Shown here one piece after another: positions 26,948-36,146 of a stretch of DNA of 64,000 nucleotides. Made by a program: the position numbers and the translations under genes. The notes under the pieces are model-generated. The model saw nothing but the letters and a program-made list of their open reading frames with translations, had not been told where the DNA came from and ran no database searches. Source of the DNA: Leptospira barantonii (GTDB lineage: Bacteria > Spirochaetota > Leptospiria > Leptospirales > Leptospiraceae); assembly GCF_002811925.1 (NCBI RefSeq), contig NZ_NPDS01000011.1:1-64000 (forward strand), written 5' to 3'. Numbering within the stretch: position 1 is the stretch's first letter; every line of letters starts with the position of its first letter.

Positions 26948-28507
26948 TTAGAAACTGTGAGAAAAACCGACGCTGAACCAGAATAAATGAGCCGGAATTT
27001 TCTGCAATAAATACGATTCTCGAAGGGCCTGTCTCAACGATCCGTCGCCCGCGTCCGGAATCAAAGGACTGTTCGCGATCTGATCCAATAGATATTGGTT
27101 CACCGGACCGTTGACCTTATGAGGATCCACGATCAAACCGTCCTTTGTATTTCGGTTAACGTAACCTCCGGTCGCTCCATAGTAGTTATCCGTATCATAC
27201 ATATACAGATTGGGGCGATATACGTGGTTTCCTTTGATGAAGAATTTACCGAAATAGAATGTCAAACTACTCGTGATGTCCTGAATCCCGTAACGGTTGT
27301 CCACGATATTGTTCGACATTTCATAACCGATGTTGACCGCGGGAGTGATTCTAAAAAACTTCTCCGCGAAATATTCGTGACTCATGTAAAGGGAAAGATA
27401 ATTCTTACCCGCCGCAAGCCCCGCATTCTCCTGACTCATCTGAGTATAAAACGAAATCGTAGGAGTTAAATAAGAAAGAAACGGAAGTTGCCAAAAGATG
27501 TAATATTCCTGCCAAGCGAGTCTTGTGATCTGATTCGAAGTGTTGTTCGAACTCGTGACTCCCTGAGCCGCGAGAGAATTATAACCTCCTAATGGAGTCG
27601 AGATATACGCCGGGTTTTTGTTAAACGTATTGTAGAACCAAGTCCCTACGGTGAACTTTCCCCAACTCGTCTTTTCGAACGTATAATAAAAAGCGTAGAA
27701 TAAACCGTCCGCTCGTTTCATACCGTTCTGTTCCTTATGTGCGGTGGGAGTAAGACCTCCGCAGGTAGGTCCTGTCGCGTAGTTCCCGCCCATCACGTTG
27801 TTCTGAGTATCGTAAACACAACTTTGATTGAGAAGATCCGGATTCGGAGCCGTGAAAGGATTTCCCTGACCCGGATAAGAAGGTCCCGGACCGCCCGGAA
27901 ACAATTGAAAACGTCCGTCGTTATCCTTATCGTTTCTTTCCGTTAGCTGAAAATTTCCCCAGAACTGAATCTTAAACCCTTTCAAAGGTGTATTGATATC
28001 GATTGTTGGTTGATACGAAGGTACGAACGTGGTCGAAGGATAACTGTCGTTTCTACGACGATTGGCCATCTCGCCGGAAAAACTAAGACCCCGCCAAATA
28101 AAGTCCGTGACGATCTCGTGAGTCACGTCGATAGTCGTGTCGTTTCCTTGCGAAGAAGCGTGAGGCGGTTCCCTTTCGATCGGCGTCGCGATTCCCGCAT
28201 AAGGGTTGGTATGCGGAGGAGGTTCTTTCGCAGAAGATTTATCCTTGTCCTTATCCGAAGAACTCACTAAAGAATTTTTGTTTTTATCCTGAGGTTTTTC
28301 GTAGGTAACGCTGACCACGTTTTCCTTGTTGATGTAGCGTATAAAATCGTCGTTCTCCGCAAGAAGAACCTTTTCGTCGTCTTCGAGAACCACCTTACCT
28401 CGATAGATCAGACCGTTCTTTAAACGGACGATGTCCGCGGCGATCAGGGAGGTTCCGAAACAGAAGAACAAACAGAATAAGGATAGAAGAAAATATTTAA
28501 GCCTCAT
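26948..28507 (-). CDS. Putative outer-membrane beta-barrel protein
   Basis: A 519-aa exported protein. The signal peptide is MRLKYFLLSLFCLFFCFGTSLIA-A. A short N-terminal domain, DIVRLKNGLIYRGKVVLEDDEKVLLAENDDFIRYINKENVVSVTYE, resembles the small SH3-like domain found at the start of many leptospiral exported proteins. A Pro/Lys/Ser/Asp-rich linker is followed by about 370 residues of aromatic alternating strands ending in WFSVGFSHSF with a terminal Phe, typical of a barrel. It is a porin-like protein of unknown substrate. It precedes the Cache chemoreceptor by 30 bp in the same orientation. Confidence 0.82.
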   Translation of the reverse strand: MRLKYFLLSLFCLFFCFGTSLIAADIVRLKNGLIYRGKVVLEDDEKVLLAENDDFIRYINKENVVSVTYEKPQDKNKNSLVSSSDKDKDKSSAKEPPPHTNPYAGIATPIEREPPHASSQGNDTTIDVTHEIVTDFIWRGLSFSGEMANRRRNDSYPSTTFVPSYQPTIDINTPLKGFKIQFWGNFQLTERNDKDNDGRFQLFPGGPGPSYPGQGNPFTAPNPDLLNQSCVYDTQNNVMGGNYATGPTCGGLTPTAHKEQNGMKRADGLFYAFYYTFEKTSWGKFTVGTWFYNTFNKNPAYISTPLGGYNSLAAQGVTSSNNTSNQITRLAWQEYYIFWQLPFLSYLTPTISFYTQMSQENAGLAAGKNYLSLYMSHEYFAEKFFRITPAVNIGYEMSNNIVDNRYGIQDITSSLTFYFGKFFIKGNHVYRPNLYMYDTDNYYGATGGYVNRNTKDGLIVDPHKVNGPVNQYLLDQIANSPLIPDAGDGSLRQALRESYLLQKIPAHLFWFSVGFSHSF

Positions 28508-29165
28508 ACGTTTACAACCTTGTCATTTTTTTATTTCTTATTTTTCGAATTTCAAGCAGAAATGAATTTCCGAACACGGCTCTTTCTTTATGTACAACCC
28601 GGGAAGAATAACAGAAATAGAAAACAAAGAGAAGAATCAACTCGGAAAAACATTTTCTTTCGACGAAACGAAAGAGATCGATCTTTCAAGCGAGCGGAAC
28701 GGCTCAAAAAGGAAAAACCAATTGAGACAATTCTGCGTCTTTTTTGGGAAATTCTCCTAAAATTTCCGCGCGGAAAGAAAACTCGGGTTATAATCTTTCC
28801 CGGAATATTACGATTCGATTCACTTCCGGTTTTCAAAGAACGAACCCCGATCGGAAGATTAGAATTTCAGAAAATGAGAATAAAATTATATAAAAGTATC
28901 CATATTTAATAATTTCCTAGTATAGTTCGAAAAACGCGTTTCGGACGGAATGAATTTTAAAGCGACAAGAGACTAATAACTAAGCGGGTGAGATCTTTTT
29001 AAATCATTTATGAGAAATCGTTTAAGACATAACACTATCGTTCGTTCTCGGAAATCCGATCCGAAAAAACAAACTTCTCAAAACGTCGCAAAATCCGGCT
29101 CCTTTGAATTTAATAAAATCCTAATGTGTTTTCCCTCCTCCAAAACGGTCTTTGGAAAATAAAAT
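28508..29165. other. Long divergent intergenic region
   Basis: A 658-bp AT-rich gap between the outer-membrane protein gene and the giant PAS kinase. A 129-codon open frame (28520-28909, plus) is strongly basic, lacks a ribosome-binding site and shows no domain, so I do not call it. The region should hold both divergent promoters; no clear -35/-10 pair or riboswitch was found. Confidence 0.5.
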
Positions 29166-32100
29166 ATGAACCAAGACGAAGTTGCTATCGAAGACATTCG
29201 AAAAAAATACGAGGAAGCGAATCGAAAAATTCTCTCCTTAGAGCAAAAAGTCAAAGAAAACGAATCACTTAAGGAATCCCTCAAAGAATCCGAGATTCGA
29301 ATCTCCCAGATCATAGAAAATTCTCCCGATGCGATCGTAATCCTGGACATTCCCACCGGAAAATTCCAATCGGTAAATCAACGCGCAGTCGACATCTTCA
29401 ATTTTACTAAAGAAGAATTTAGGAATTTGGGTCCGGTCGATATCAGCCCCACACACCAAGAAGATGGAAGGCCGAGTTCCGAAGCCGCGATGGCTTACGT
29501 ACAAAGAGCGATCCAAGGGGAACTGGTAACCTTCGAATGGCTTCATATGGCAAAGTCGGGCGAGATCATTCCCTGCGAGGTTCGTCTGATCGCTCTTCCC
29601 GGCGAGAATCTTTTGGTTCGAGGAAGTATTCTCGATTTCAGAGAACAAAAAAAAATCCGAGACGAACTCAGGGAAAATCAGAAGAGACTCGAATCCGCGA
29701 TCTTAGGCGGCGAATTGGGTCTTTGGGAATGGGACGTTAAAAGCGATAGCAACACTTACAACGAATATTGGGCGGAGATGTTGGGTTACAAGTTGAGCGA
29801 ACTGAGACCCCACGCGGATACATGGAGATCTCTCATTCATCCTGAGGATTGGCCTCACGTCGAAGTCGCATTAAATAAATACATCAGAAAAGAATCCCCC
29901 ATATACGAAGCCGAATTCCGTTTAAAATGTAAGGACGGTTCCTGGAAATGGGTGATCACGGTCGGTAAGTTTACGGACTTCGACGCCGCGGGAAATCCTC
30001 TCAAGATGTACGGGATCCACGCGGACATTGATCGAAGAAAAAGGGCCGAACAAGAACTCAAAGAAAAAGAAGCGGCGCTTTCCAGATCTCAAAAACTTTC
30101 GGGACTCGGTTCCTGGGAATACGATCTTTCCACTTGCCTCATGTCCGTTTCGGAACAACTCAGCACGATCTACGAACTTCCGAACGAAACCGTAAAGGGA
30201 ATCTACGGCGAAAAACTCATCCATCCGGACGACAAAGAAAGGGTAAAACATTATTTTTCCGAGGCGATCTCGAACAACTACATTCGTGAAATCGAATATA
30301 GAATCGTTACAAAATCCAAAAAGATCAAAACGATTCTCAACCAAAGCGAACTGATACGAAACGAAAAGGGAGAAGTTGTAAAAATCATCGGTTCCGTTTT
30401 GGACGTCAGCGAAAAAAGAAAGATCGAAAAGCTGATTCAGTTTCGTCTCGGTTTCGAATCGATCACCACGGTGGTATCGAGAGACATCATCAATCTTCCG
30501 TTATCCGAAATTTCAAACACGATCCATTCCGCTCTGGAAAAACTGGGAACATTCCTAAACGTACAAAGGGCGAACATCGTTTTCTACGATGAAAACTATT
30601 CGACCCGAAAGGTAGTCTACGAATGGATCGACCCGAACGCGAAGACAAAAAATTCTTCCCTGAATCAGGTCGATTCGATCGACCCTCATAGTTTTTTTAC
30701 GGCCGAGATGAAGGCCGAAAGAATCGCAAAAATAGACAGAGTGGACGATCTCCCCCCGGAAGCGAAGTCGGATCGTCGTCTTCTTACGAACAACGGAATC
30801 CAATCTTTCACCGCGGTTCCGCTTTTGATCGGAGGTATATTGAAGGGAAGACTCGGCTTCGGTTCGGAAGTTACGGGTTCTCCCAAAGAACCGGAGTTCG
30901 ACGCGCTTGAAAATCAACTGCTACGAAACTTCGCCGAAATCGTGATCAACGCGCTCGAACGAAAAAGGGTCGAGGAAGAATTGACTCAAGAACGGGATCT
31001 TCTTTCTTCCATTACGGAGAATAGCGCGACCTCGATCGTCGTCTTAAACACGAAAGGAAAAATTCTTTACGCGAACAAAAGTTCCGAACACGTACTCGGG
31101 ATTCAACTCGAGGATATCACTTCCAGAAGTTACAATTCTAAACAATGGGAAGCGAAATCCCTCGACGGCGGAGAATGGAAAGAGGAAGACCAACCGTTTA
31201 CCGTTGTTATGCGAACCGGCAAACCGGTTTACGATATCAGACATTCCATCATCACATCGGATAAACAGATCAAATATCTTTCCGTAAACGGTTCTCCCGT
31301 AAAAAATCAGGACGGGGAAATCGTATCCCTCGTTTTTCTCGTGACCGACATCACCGAGAACCTATTGAAGGAACGCGAACTCAGGGCCAGTGAGGATCGA
31401 TATAGAACCGTCGCGGAACAAACGGGTAGTATCGTATACGACTACGACATTTCCACGGGCAACATCACCTGGGCGGGCGCTGTATTTTCCATAACCGGAT
31501 TCAAATTGGAAGAATTCCAAAACTTTAATATAGATAAGTGGACCGATTATCTTCATCCGAACGATCTCGACCGAGTCATTCAGGAATTAGAGGAAGCGGT
31601 TTCCAAAAAAACAAAGTTCAGATCCACGTATCGTTTCAGAACGAAATACGGCGGTTATACGTTAGTCGAAGATCGTGGAGTTTTTCTATACGATAAAAAC
31701 GAAGAACCGTTCCGCATGATGGGCGCGATGATCGATATCGGCGAAAAGAAAAAGGCCGAAGAAAAACTCAAAGAAAGCGAGGAAAGACTCAGACTCGCGT
31801 TAAACGCCGCAAACATGGGAAGTTGGAGTTGGGAAATTCACGAGGATAAACTCACCTGGTCCGATAAGGCGTTTCAAATCTTCAAGATCAAACCGGAAGA
31901 CTTTCGACCCAATCTGCAAACCATCTGGAACGTAACACATCCGGAAGATCGGCCGCGTTTGGAAAAAATGTTAAAGGACGTAATCGAACAAAACACGGAA
32001 GGAGACGACCTATACTTTCAACATAGAATTTTATTTCCGGACGGAGAAATCGCGTGGGTCGAAGCGAAGGCGAAACTTTTTCGGGATAAGAGTTCCAAAC

Positions 32101-33602
32101 CGATTCGTGTTGTGGGGACCGTAACCGACGTAACCGAAAGAAGAAAGGCCGAGGAAGAATTGAAGGCTTCCGAAACGAGATTTCAAACCTTCTATCAATT
32201 TTCGAACGAGGCGATCCTGCTTATCGAAAAGGGAAAGATACGAATCGCGGATTCGAACCCGGCATTCCAAAAATTATTCGGATATACATCGGAAGAATCG
32301 ATCGGACTCAACGTCGCACGTTTGTTGTCCAAGGAATCTCTTCACGAACTCACGCGGAAAAAATTCGCAATCGGAGGAAAGGATTCCATCGAGGTCATCG
32401 CCAAAAAGAAAAACGGAAATTCTTTTCCGGCCATCATCAGTCAGAGAATTTTCATAAGCAAAGGAAGCACTTTCTTTTCCATCAACATCATCGATACGAC
32501 CCCGTTTAAGGAAGCGGAGGAACTGAGGATCATCAACGACGAAATCAGGGTCAGAAACAGACTGATCGAAATTCAGAAAAACGAATTGGAGAACACTTTA
32601 GACAACCTGAAAAAAACACAATCGCAGTTGATCCAATCCGAGAAGATGGCCGCGCTCGGACAATTGATGGCGGGAATCGCGCACGAAATCAACAACCCGA
32701 TCGGAGCGGTTCAAGCCTCAAATCAGAATATTCAAGAATGCTTAAATAGATTTAGATCGCTTCTCCCCGACGTGCAGATCGCAATGGGAACCTTGAATAA
32801 CGAGATGCGCGAACTGTCCGCCGAGTTCATTGAACAGGCGATTCAGAGCAACGAACACTTTACCGGAATGGAACAGAGAAACCGGAAAAAGGCGATCACG
32901 AGCATATTGGAATCCAAAAAGATTCCCACGAGACTCGCGGTTTCCTACGCGGACACGTTAGTCGACATGGGCTTGGGAGAATTGAACGAGAAGTTTATTC
33001 CCCTCCTTCTTTTGGAACAATCCGAATTGATTCTCGAATATTCCGCTCTCGAATCCTACTTTTTTAGAAACACAAAAACGGTTCAGGTGGCCGTGGATCG
33101 AATCTCCAAAATTCTTTACGCGTTGAAAAACTTTTCCCACTTCGACATCGCCGGAGAAAGAATTTCCGCTTCGGTCAAGGATACGATCGAAACCGTACTC
33201 ACGATCTATCACAACCAACTCAAAAAAGGCGTCGAACTTCAGAAGGATTTCGAAGACGTCGAACCGATTCTGTGTTTCCCGGACGACTTATTGCATATCT
33301 GGACCAATCTTATATACAATTCTTTGCAAGCGATGCAGTTCAAGGGAGCCATTCTTCTTCGTTTGAAAAATCTAGGAAAAGAATTGATGGTGGAAGTAAA
33401 GGACAACGGACCCGGAATTCCGGACGAGATTCAGGAAAGAATTTTCGAACCTTTCTTTACAACCAAAGCGCCCGGAGAAGGAAGCGGACTCGGTCTGGAC
33501 ATCGTGAAAAAGATCGTTCAAAAACACGAGGGAAGAATCGAACTCGTAAGCGTTCCCGGAAATACTTCGTTTAAGATATTCTTACCGATTACAACTTCTT
33601 AA
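29166..33602 (+). CDS. Multi-PAS/GAF soluble sensor histidine kinase
   Basis: A 1478-aa cytoplasmic kinase without membrane helices. It begins with a coiled coil, then has repeated PAS/PAC modules (signatures at SQIIENSPDAIVIL, WEWDVKSDSNTYNEYWAEMLGY, GSWEYDLSTCLMSVSE, ITENSATSIVVLNTKGKILYAN, GSIVYDYDISTGNITWAG, WSWEIHEDKLTWSDKAFQIF, FSNEAILLIEKGKIRIAD). A GAF domain lies at about residues 430-600. The kinase core has H1173 in AGIAHEINNP, the N box near NLIYNSLQAM, and G boxes DNGPGIPDE and GEGSGLGLDIV. About 138 residues separate the H box from the second dimerisation helix, more than usual. No receiver is fused, so a separate regulator such as the adjacent ones is likely. Confidence 0.95.
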   Translation: MNQDEVAIEDIRKKYEEANRKILSLEQKVKENESLKESLKESEIRISQIIENSPDAIVILDIPTGKFQSVNQRAVDIFNFTKEEFRNLGPVDISPTHQEDGRPSSEAAMAYVQRAIQGELVTFEWLHMAKSGEIIPCEVRLIALPGENLLVRGSILDFREQKKIRDELRENQKRLESAILGGELGLWEWDVKSDSNTYNEYWAEMLGYKLSELRPHADTWRSLIHPEDWPHVEVALNKYIRKESPIYEAEFRLKCKDGSWKWVITVGKFTDFDAAGNPLKMYGIHADIDRRKRAEQELKEKEAALSRSQKLSGLGSWEYDLSTCLMSVSEQLSTIYELPNETVKGIYGEKLIHPDDKERVKHYFSEAISNNYIREIEYRIVTKSKKIKTILNQSELIRNEKGEVVKIIGSVLDVSEKRKIEKLIQFRLGFESITTVVSRDIINLPLSEISNTIHSALEKLGTFLNVQRANIVFYDENYSTRKVVYEWIDPNAKTKNSSLNQVDSIDPHSFFTAEMKAERIAKIDRVDDLPPEAKSDRRLLTNNGIQSFTAVPLLIGGILKGRLGFGSEVTGSPKEPEFDALENQLLRNFAEIVINALERKRVEEELTQERDLLSSITENSATSIVVLNTKGKILYANKSSEHVLGIQLEDITSRSYNSKQWEAKSLDGGEWKEEDQPFTVVMRTGKPVYDIRHSIITSDKQIKYLSVNGSPVKNQDGEIVSLVFLVTDITENLLKERELRASEDRYRTVAEQTGSIVYDYDISTGNITWAGAVFSITGFKLEEFQNFNIDKWTDYLHPNDLDRVIQELEEAVSKKTKFRSTYRFRTKYGGYTLVEDRGVFLYDKNEEPFRMMGAMIDIGEKKKAEEKLKESEERLRLALNAANMGSWSWEIHEDKLTWSDKAFQIFKIKPEDFRPNLQTIWNVTHPEDRPRLEKMLKDVIEQNTEGDDLYFQHRILFPDGEIAWVEAKAKLFRDKSSKPIRVVGTVTDVTERRKAEEELKASETRFQTFYQFSNEAILLIEKGKIRIADSNPAFQKLFGYTSEESIGLNVARLLSKESLHELTRKKFAIGGKDSIEVIAKKKNGNSFPAIISQRIFISKGSTFFSINIIDTTPFKEAEELRIINDEIRVRNRLIEIQKNELENTLDNLKKTQSQLIQSEKMAALGQLMAGIAHEINNPIGAVQASNQNIQECLNRFRSLLPDVQIAMGTLNNEMRELSAEFIEQAIQSNEHFTGMEQRNRKKAITSILESKKIPTRLAVSYADTLVDMGLGELNEKFIPLLLLEQSELILEYSALESYFFRNTKTVQVAVDRISKILYALKNFSHFDIAGERISASVKDTIETVLTIYHNQLKKGVELQKDFEDVEPILCFPDDLLHIWTNLIYNSLQAMQFKGAILLRLKNLGKELMVEVKDNGPGIPDEIQERIFEPFFTTKAPGEGSGLGLDIVKKIVQKHEGRIELVSVPGNTSFKIFLPITTS

Positions 33603-33605
33603 ACG

Positions 33606-33736
33606 CCTAACGCAGTGTAGACGATGAAGTCGTTAGGATTTCGACAGGCGCTTCGATTGTTTGCTTCCTCAGCTTCGCTGAGGATCAACGCCAGACGCTC
33701 CGCTGGCTTTTGATTTGAACCGCTTTCGCGGTTCAA
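33606..33736. repeat. Array of four inverted repeats after the PAS kinase gene
   Basis: Four successive hairpins fill the gap between convergent genes: CCTAACG/CGTTAGG (33606-33612, 33631-33637), CCTCAGC-TTC-GCTGAGG (33667-33683), GCCAG/CTGGC (33690-33707), and TTGAACCGC-TTTC-GCGGTTCAA (33715-33736). The last overlaps the stop codon of the response regulator. There is no T-tract, so they are not standard terminators. Confidence 0.75.
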
Positions 33737-34122
33737 CCTTCTAACGCTGTTGTAATTGTAGAAACCAGTTCTCGTTCGTCCCAAGGTTTTTTAAGATAGG
33801 AACGAAGATTGATTTCTTTTTTGAGAGCTTCGATGGACGAATCGTCCGCGTGTCCGGTCACGATCACTTTTTGAATGTCCGGATATTTACTGTGTACTTG
33901 TCTAAGAAATTCGTCGCCTTTCACGTTAGGCATCAGCCAATCGGAAATGATGATCAGAATTCTTACATCTTCGTGAATTAGTTCTTCGATAATCTGCCAG
34001 GCCTCTCCGGCGTCTAAAGCCGTTTCGTACCTGTATCCGTCTCCCAGATGTCTTTTTACCTGGGACTTCATGCTCATCAGGATCAGAGCTTCATCGTCTA
34101 CAAAAAGAATCGCCTTATCCAA
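33733..34122 (-). CDS. Single-domain response regulator
   Basis: A 129-aa receiver (REC) domain alone: FVDDEALILMSMKSQV with the acidic pocket, a phospho-acceptor Asp in IIISDWLMPNVKGDEFL, the Thr/Ser switch in VIVTGHADD, and the conserved Lys in YLKKPWDE. It has no output domain, so it should act by protein contact or as a phosphate relay. It lies 121 bp after the REC-GGDEF-EAL gene and converges on the large PAS kinase, its likely partner by proximity. Its stop codon falls inside the last hairpin of the inverted-repeat array. Confidence 0.93.
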   Translation of the reverse strand: MDKAILFVDDEALILMSMKSQVKRHLGDGYRYETALDAGEAWQIIEELIHEDVRILIIISDWLMPNVKGDEFLRQVHSKYPDIQKVIVTGHADDSSIEALKKEINLRSYLKKPWDERELVSTITTALEG

Positions 34123-34243
34123 CTGAAGTACTCACCCTCACCTATTCTATTCGACTCACCTAATTGATAAAAAACGCAAGGCGTTACGTTATTTGGAAAA
34201 AAAATAAAGGCAAGCGAATTTTGGAAAAAAATTACGAAGGCCC

Positions 34244-35953
34244 TTATAACAAGACTTCGGGGATGGGAAGAATCTCCGGAGCGGGTTGCATGATATAATA
34301 ACCCTGACAATATTCTACACCTAAGGAACGAACAGTGTCAAATTCCTCCTTTCCGGCTACAAATTCAGCAATTACCTTCGCTCCGATTCGATGAGCCATC
34401 TCCGTCATTGCAGAGGCGAGCAAATACGGAGTTTTACTCAGATGAATTCCTTGGATGAATTTTCCGTCGATCTTGATATAATCTGGATCGATTTCCATCA
34501 ATCTTTCGAAGTTGGATTGATCCACTCCGAAATCGTCGATTGCGATCTTACAACCGCATTCTTTCAATTCCTTTAAGGTATCAAGGCCTCTTTCCCCGCC
34601 GCGAAGACGGTCCGTTTCCAGTATCTCCAACGTTAAACGACTTGGATCGATCTCGTAGTGTTGTAAACGACTGATGACCCAGAGCGCAAAACCCTTCTTT
34701 TCCAAATCCGATTCGGAAATATTCACGGAAAAAGAATAGTCCGGGTATTTCGCAAAATAGCGAATCGATTTTTCGATCATGATCGGAGTGAGAAGACGAA
34801 TGATTCCCGTGGATCTTGCGATGGAAATGAAACTCGCCGGAGAGTATACTTTATCCCCTTCCTGAATTCTCGCGAGACATTCAAATTTAGTAATCTTTTC
34901 GAGTTTGTTGTCGTAAATTCCCTGAAAGTAAGGAATCACATTCCCGGCGTTGATTGCGTCGTTCAACTTTCTTCCGAGAACGAGATTGATCCGGTATTGA
35001 TCTCCCTCTTCCATCGTGTTGGAATAATTCATGAGTTCGAGTTCGCGGTTTTGAGCCGCGTGCATCATCGCGATCCTAGCCTTGTAATACAATGCGGATT
35101 GGTGTGTCGCCGTTCCGATGGAAACGTTCACTCGAAATGAAATCCCGTCCGCTTCGATGTATTCCGAACGCAAAAGAATCCGAAACGCCACAAGCAAAGA
35201 ATGGAACTTACTCTCCTCCACCTCCGAAAGAATCGCCACCTCGTCCTGATAGAGATGAAAGAGATTTCCGGACTTTCCGATAAAGGCAGAAAGGGTGGTT
35301 AAAAATTGATTGAGTACGTTATGATATACTCCCACTCCGAAATGGTGTGTGGTCGACGTGGAAGATTCGATCCGAATCACCGCAAGAGTGGATGGAATTC
35401 CCTCGGACTCGCGCGCGTCCAAGGCTCTTCTTAAACTTTCGAGATTCGGACGTCCCGTATCCCGATCGTATAGAAGTGTGGTTTCCAACTTACGATTGAG
35501 TTCCGAAAGGGATTGATCCGAAAAAAAGGACTTAAGCGCTTCTCGGATGGTAAGAATCAAATCGTTGGAATCCCAGGGTTTGGATAAATATCTGTATAAG
35601 TTCGCGTGATTCAACGCATTACCGACCGCGTCCGCAGAAGCCTGACCGGTAAGCATGATCTTTCTAATATCCGGATTTTTATTATGGATTCGAATGAGAA
35701 GTTCGTCTCCCTTCACACCGGGCATAACTTGATCGCAGACTACGACCGGAATATCGATTCCCTTCTCGTCGTATTCTTCCAAAATCTCCCAAGCGGATTC
35801 TGCGTCTTCGGCGGTTTCGATATCGTAGTCTTTACCGAATGCGAGTTTCAGTTGTTCTTTCAAACCCCTCAAAATGATGAGTTCGTCGTCCACCAAAAGT
35901 ATGACCGGCTTCGAATCCTTATTTTCTTCACGAGAATTTTGATTTCCGTTCAT
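34244..35953 (-). CDS. Response regulator with degenerate GGDEF and EAL phosphodiesterase domain
   Basis: A 569-aa protein in three parts. An N-terminal REC domain ([50 protein letters not shown]) is followed by a GGDEF-like domain whose signature is YQDEV instead of GGDEF, so it should not make c-di-GMP. The C-terminal EAL domain starts with ECL in place of EAL but keeps the metal/catalytic residues: N in SVNIS, E in LEILETD, DD in AIDDFG, K in YIKIDGK and E in IAEFV. It is thus a probable phosphorylation-controlled c-di-GMP phosphodiesterase. It is divergent from the cyclase gene by 193 bp. Confidence 0.93.
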   Translation of the reverse strand: MNGNQNSREENKDSKPVILLVDDELIILRGLKEQLKLAFGKDYDIETAEDAESAWEILEEYDEKGIDIPVVVCDQVMPGVKGDELLIRIHNKNPDIRKIMLTGQASADAVGNALNHANLYRYLSKPWDSNDLILTIREALKSFFSDQSLSELNRKLETTLLYDRDTGRPNLESLRRALDARESEGIPSTLAVIRIESSTSTTHHFGVGVYHNVLNQFLTTLSAFIGKSGNLFHLYQDEVAILSEVEESKFHSLLVAFRILLRSEYIEADGISFRVNVSIGTATHQSALYYKARIAMMHAAQNRELELMNYSNTMEEGDQYRINLVLGRKLNDAINAGNVIPYFQGIYDNKLEKITKFECLARIQEGDKVYSPASFISIARSTGIIRLLTPIMIEKSIRYFAKYPDYSFSVNISESDLEKKGFALWVISRLQHYEIDPSRLTLEILETDRLRGGERGLDTLKELKECGCKIAIDDFGVDQSNFERLMEIDPDYIKIDGKFIQGIHLSKTPYLLASAMTEMAHRIGAKVIAEFVAGKEEFDTVRSLGVEYCQGYYIMQPAPEILPIPEVLL

Positions 35954-36146
35954 TCAATGATCCTAAAACAATAATTCGTTTAACAATGCTTTCACTCAAA
36001 TCCCGCAAACTCACGTTAGCTTTTTTGAAAGCAAGCCCCGTAACGGTCGGCCGAGTTCTTCTATTGACAACCGAGTCTGCAATTCTACTCTTCCCTATAA
36101 GACGCCAATTATTTTTTTAGTTCCCCGTCAAATCCGGAAGGTTTTA

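Noticed and set aside
28520..28909. A 129-codon frame in the long intergenic region
   Set aside because: Very basic composition, no ribosome-binding site and no recognisable fold; typical of chance frames in AT-rich DNA.
36064..36101. TTGACA followed by TATAAG as a promoter of the cyclase gene
   Set aside because: The spacing between the two boxes is about 26 bp, too long for a normal sigma-70 promoter, so no call was made.
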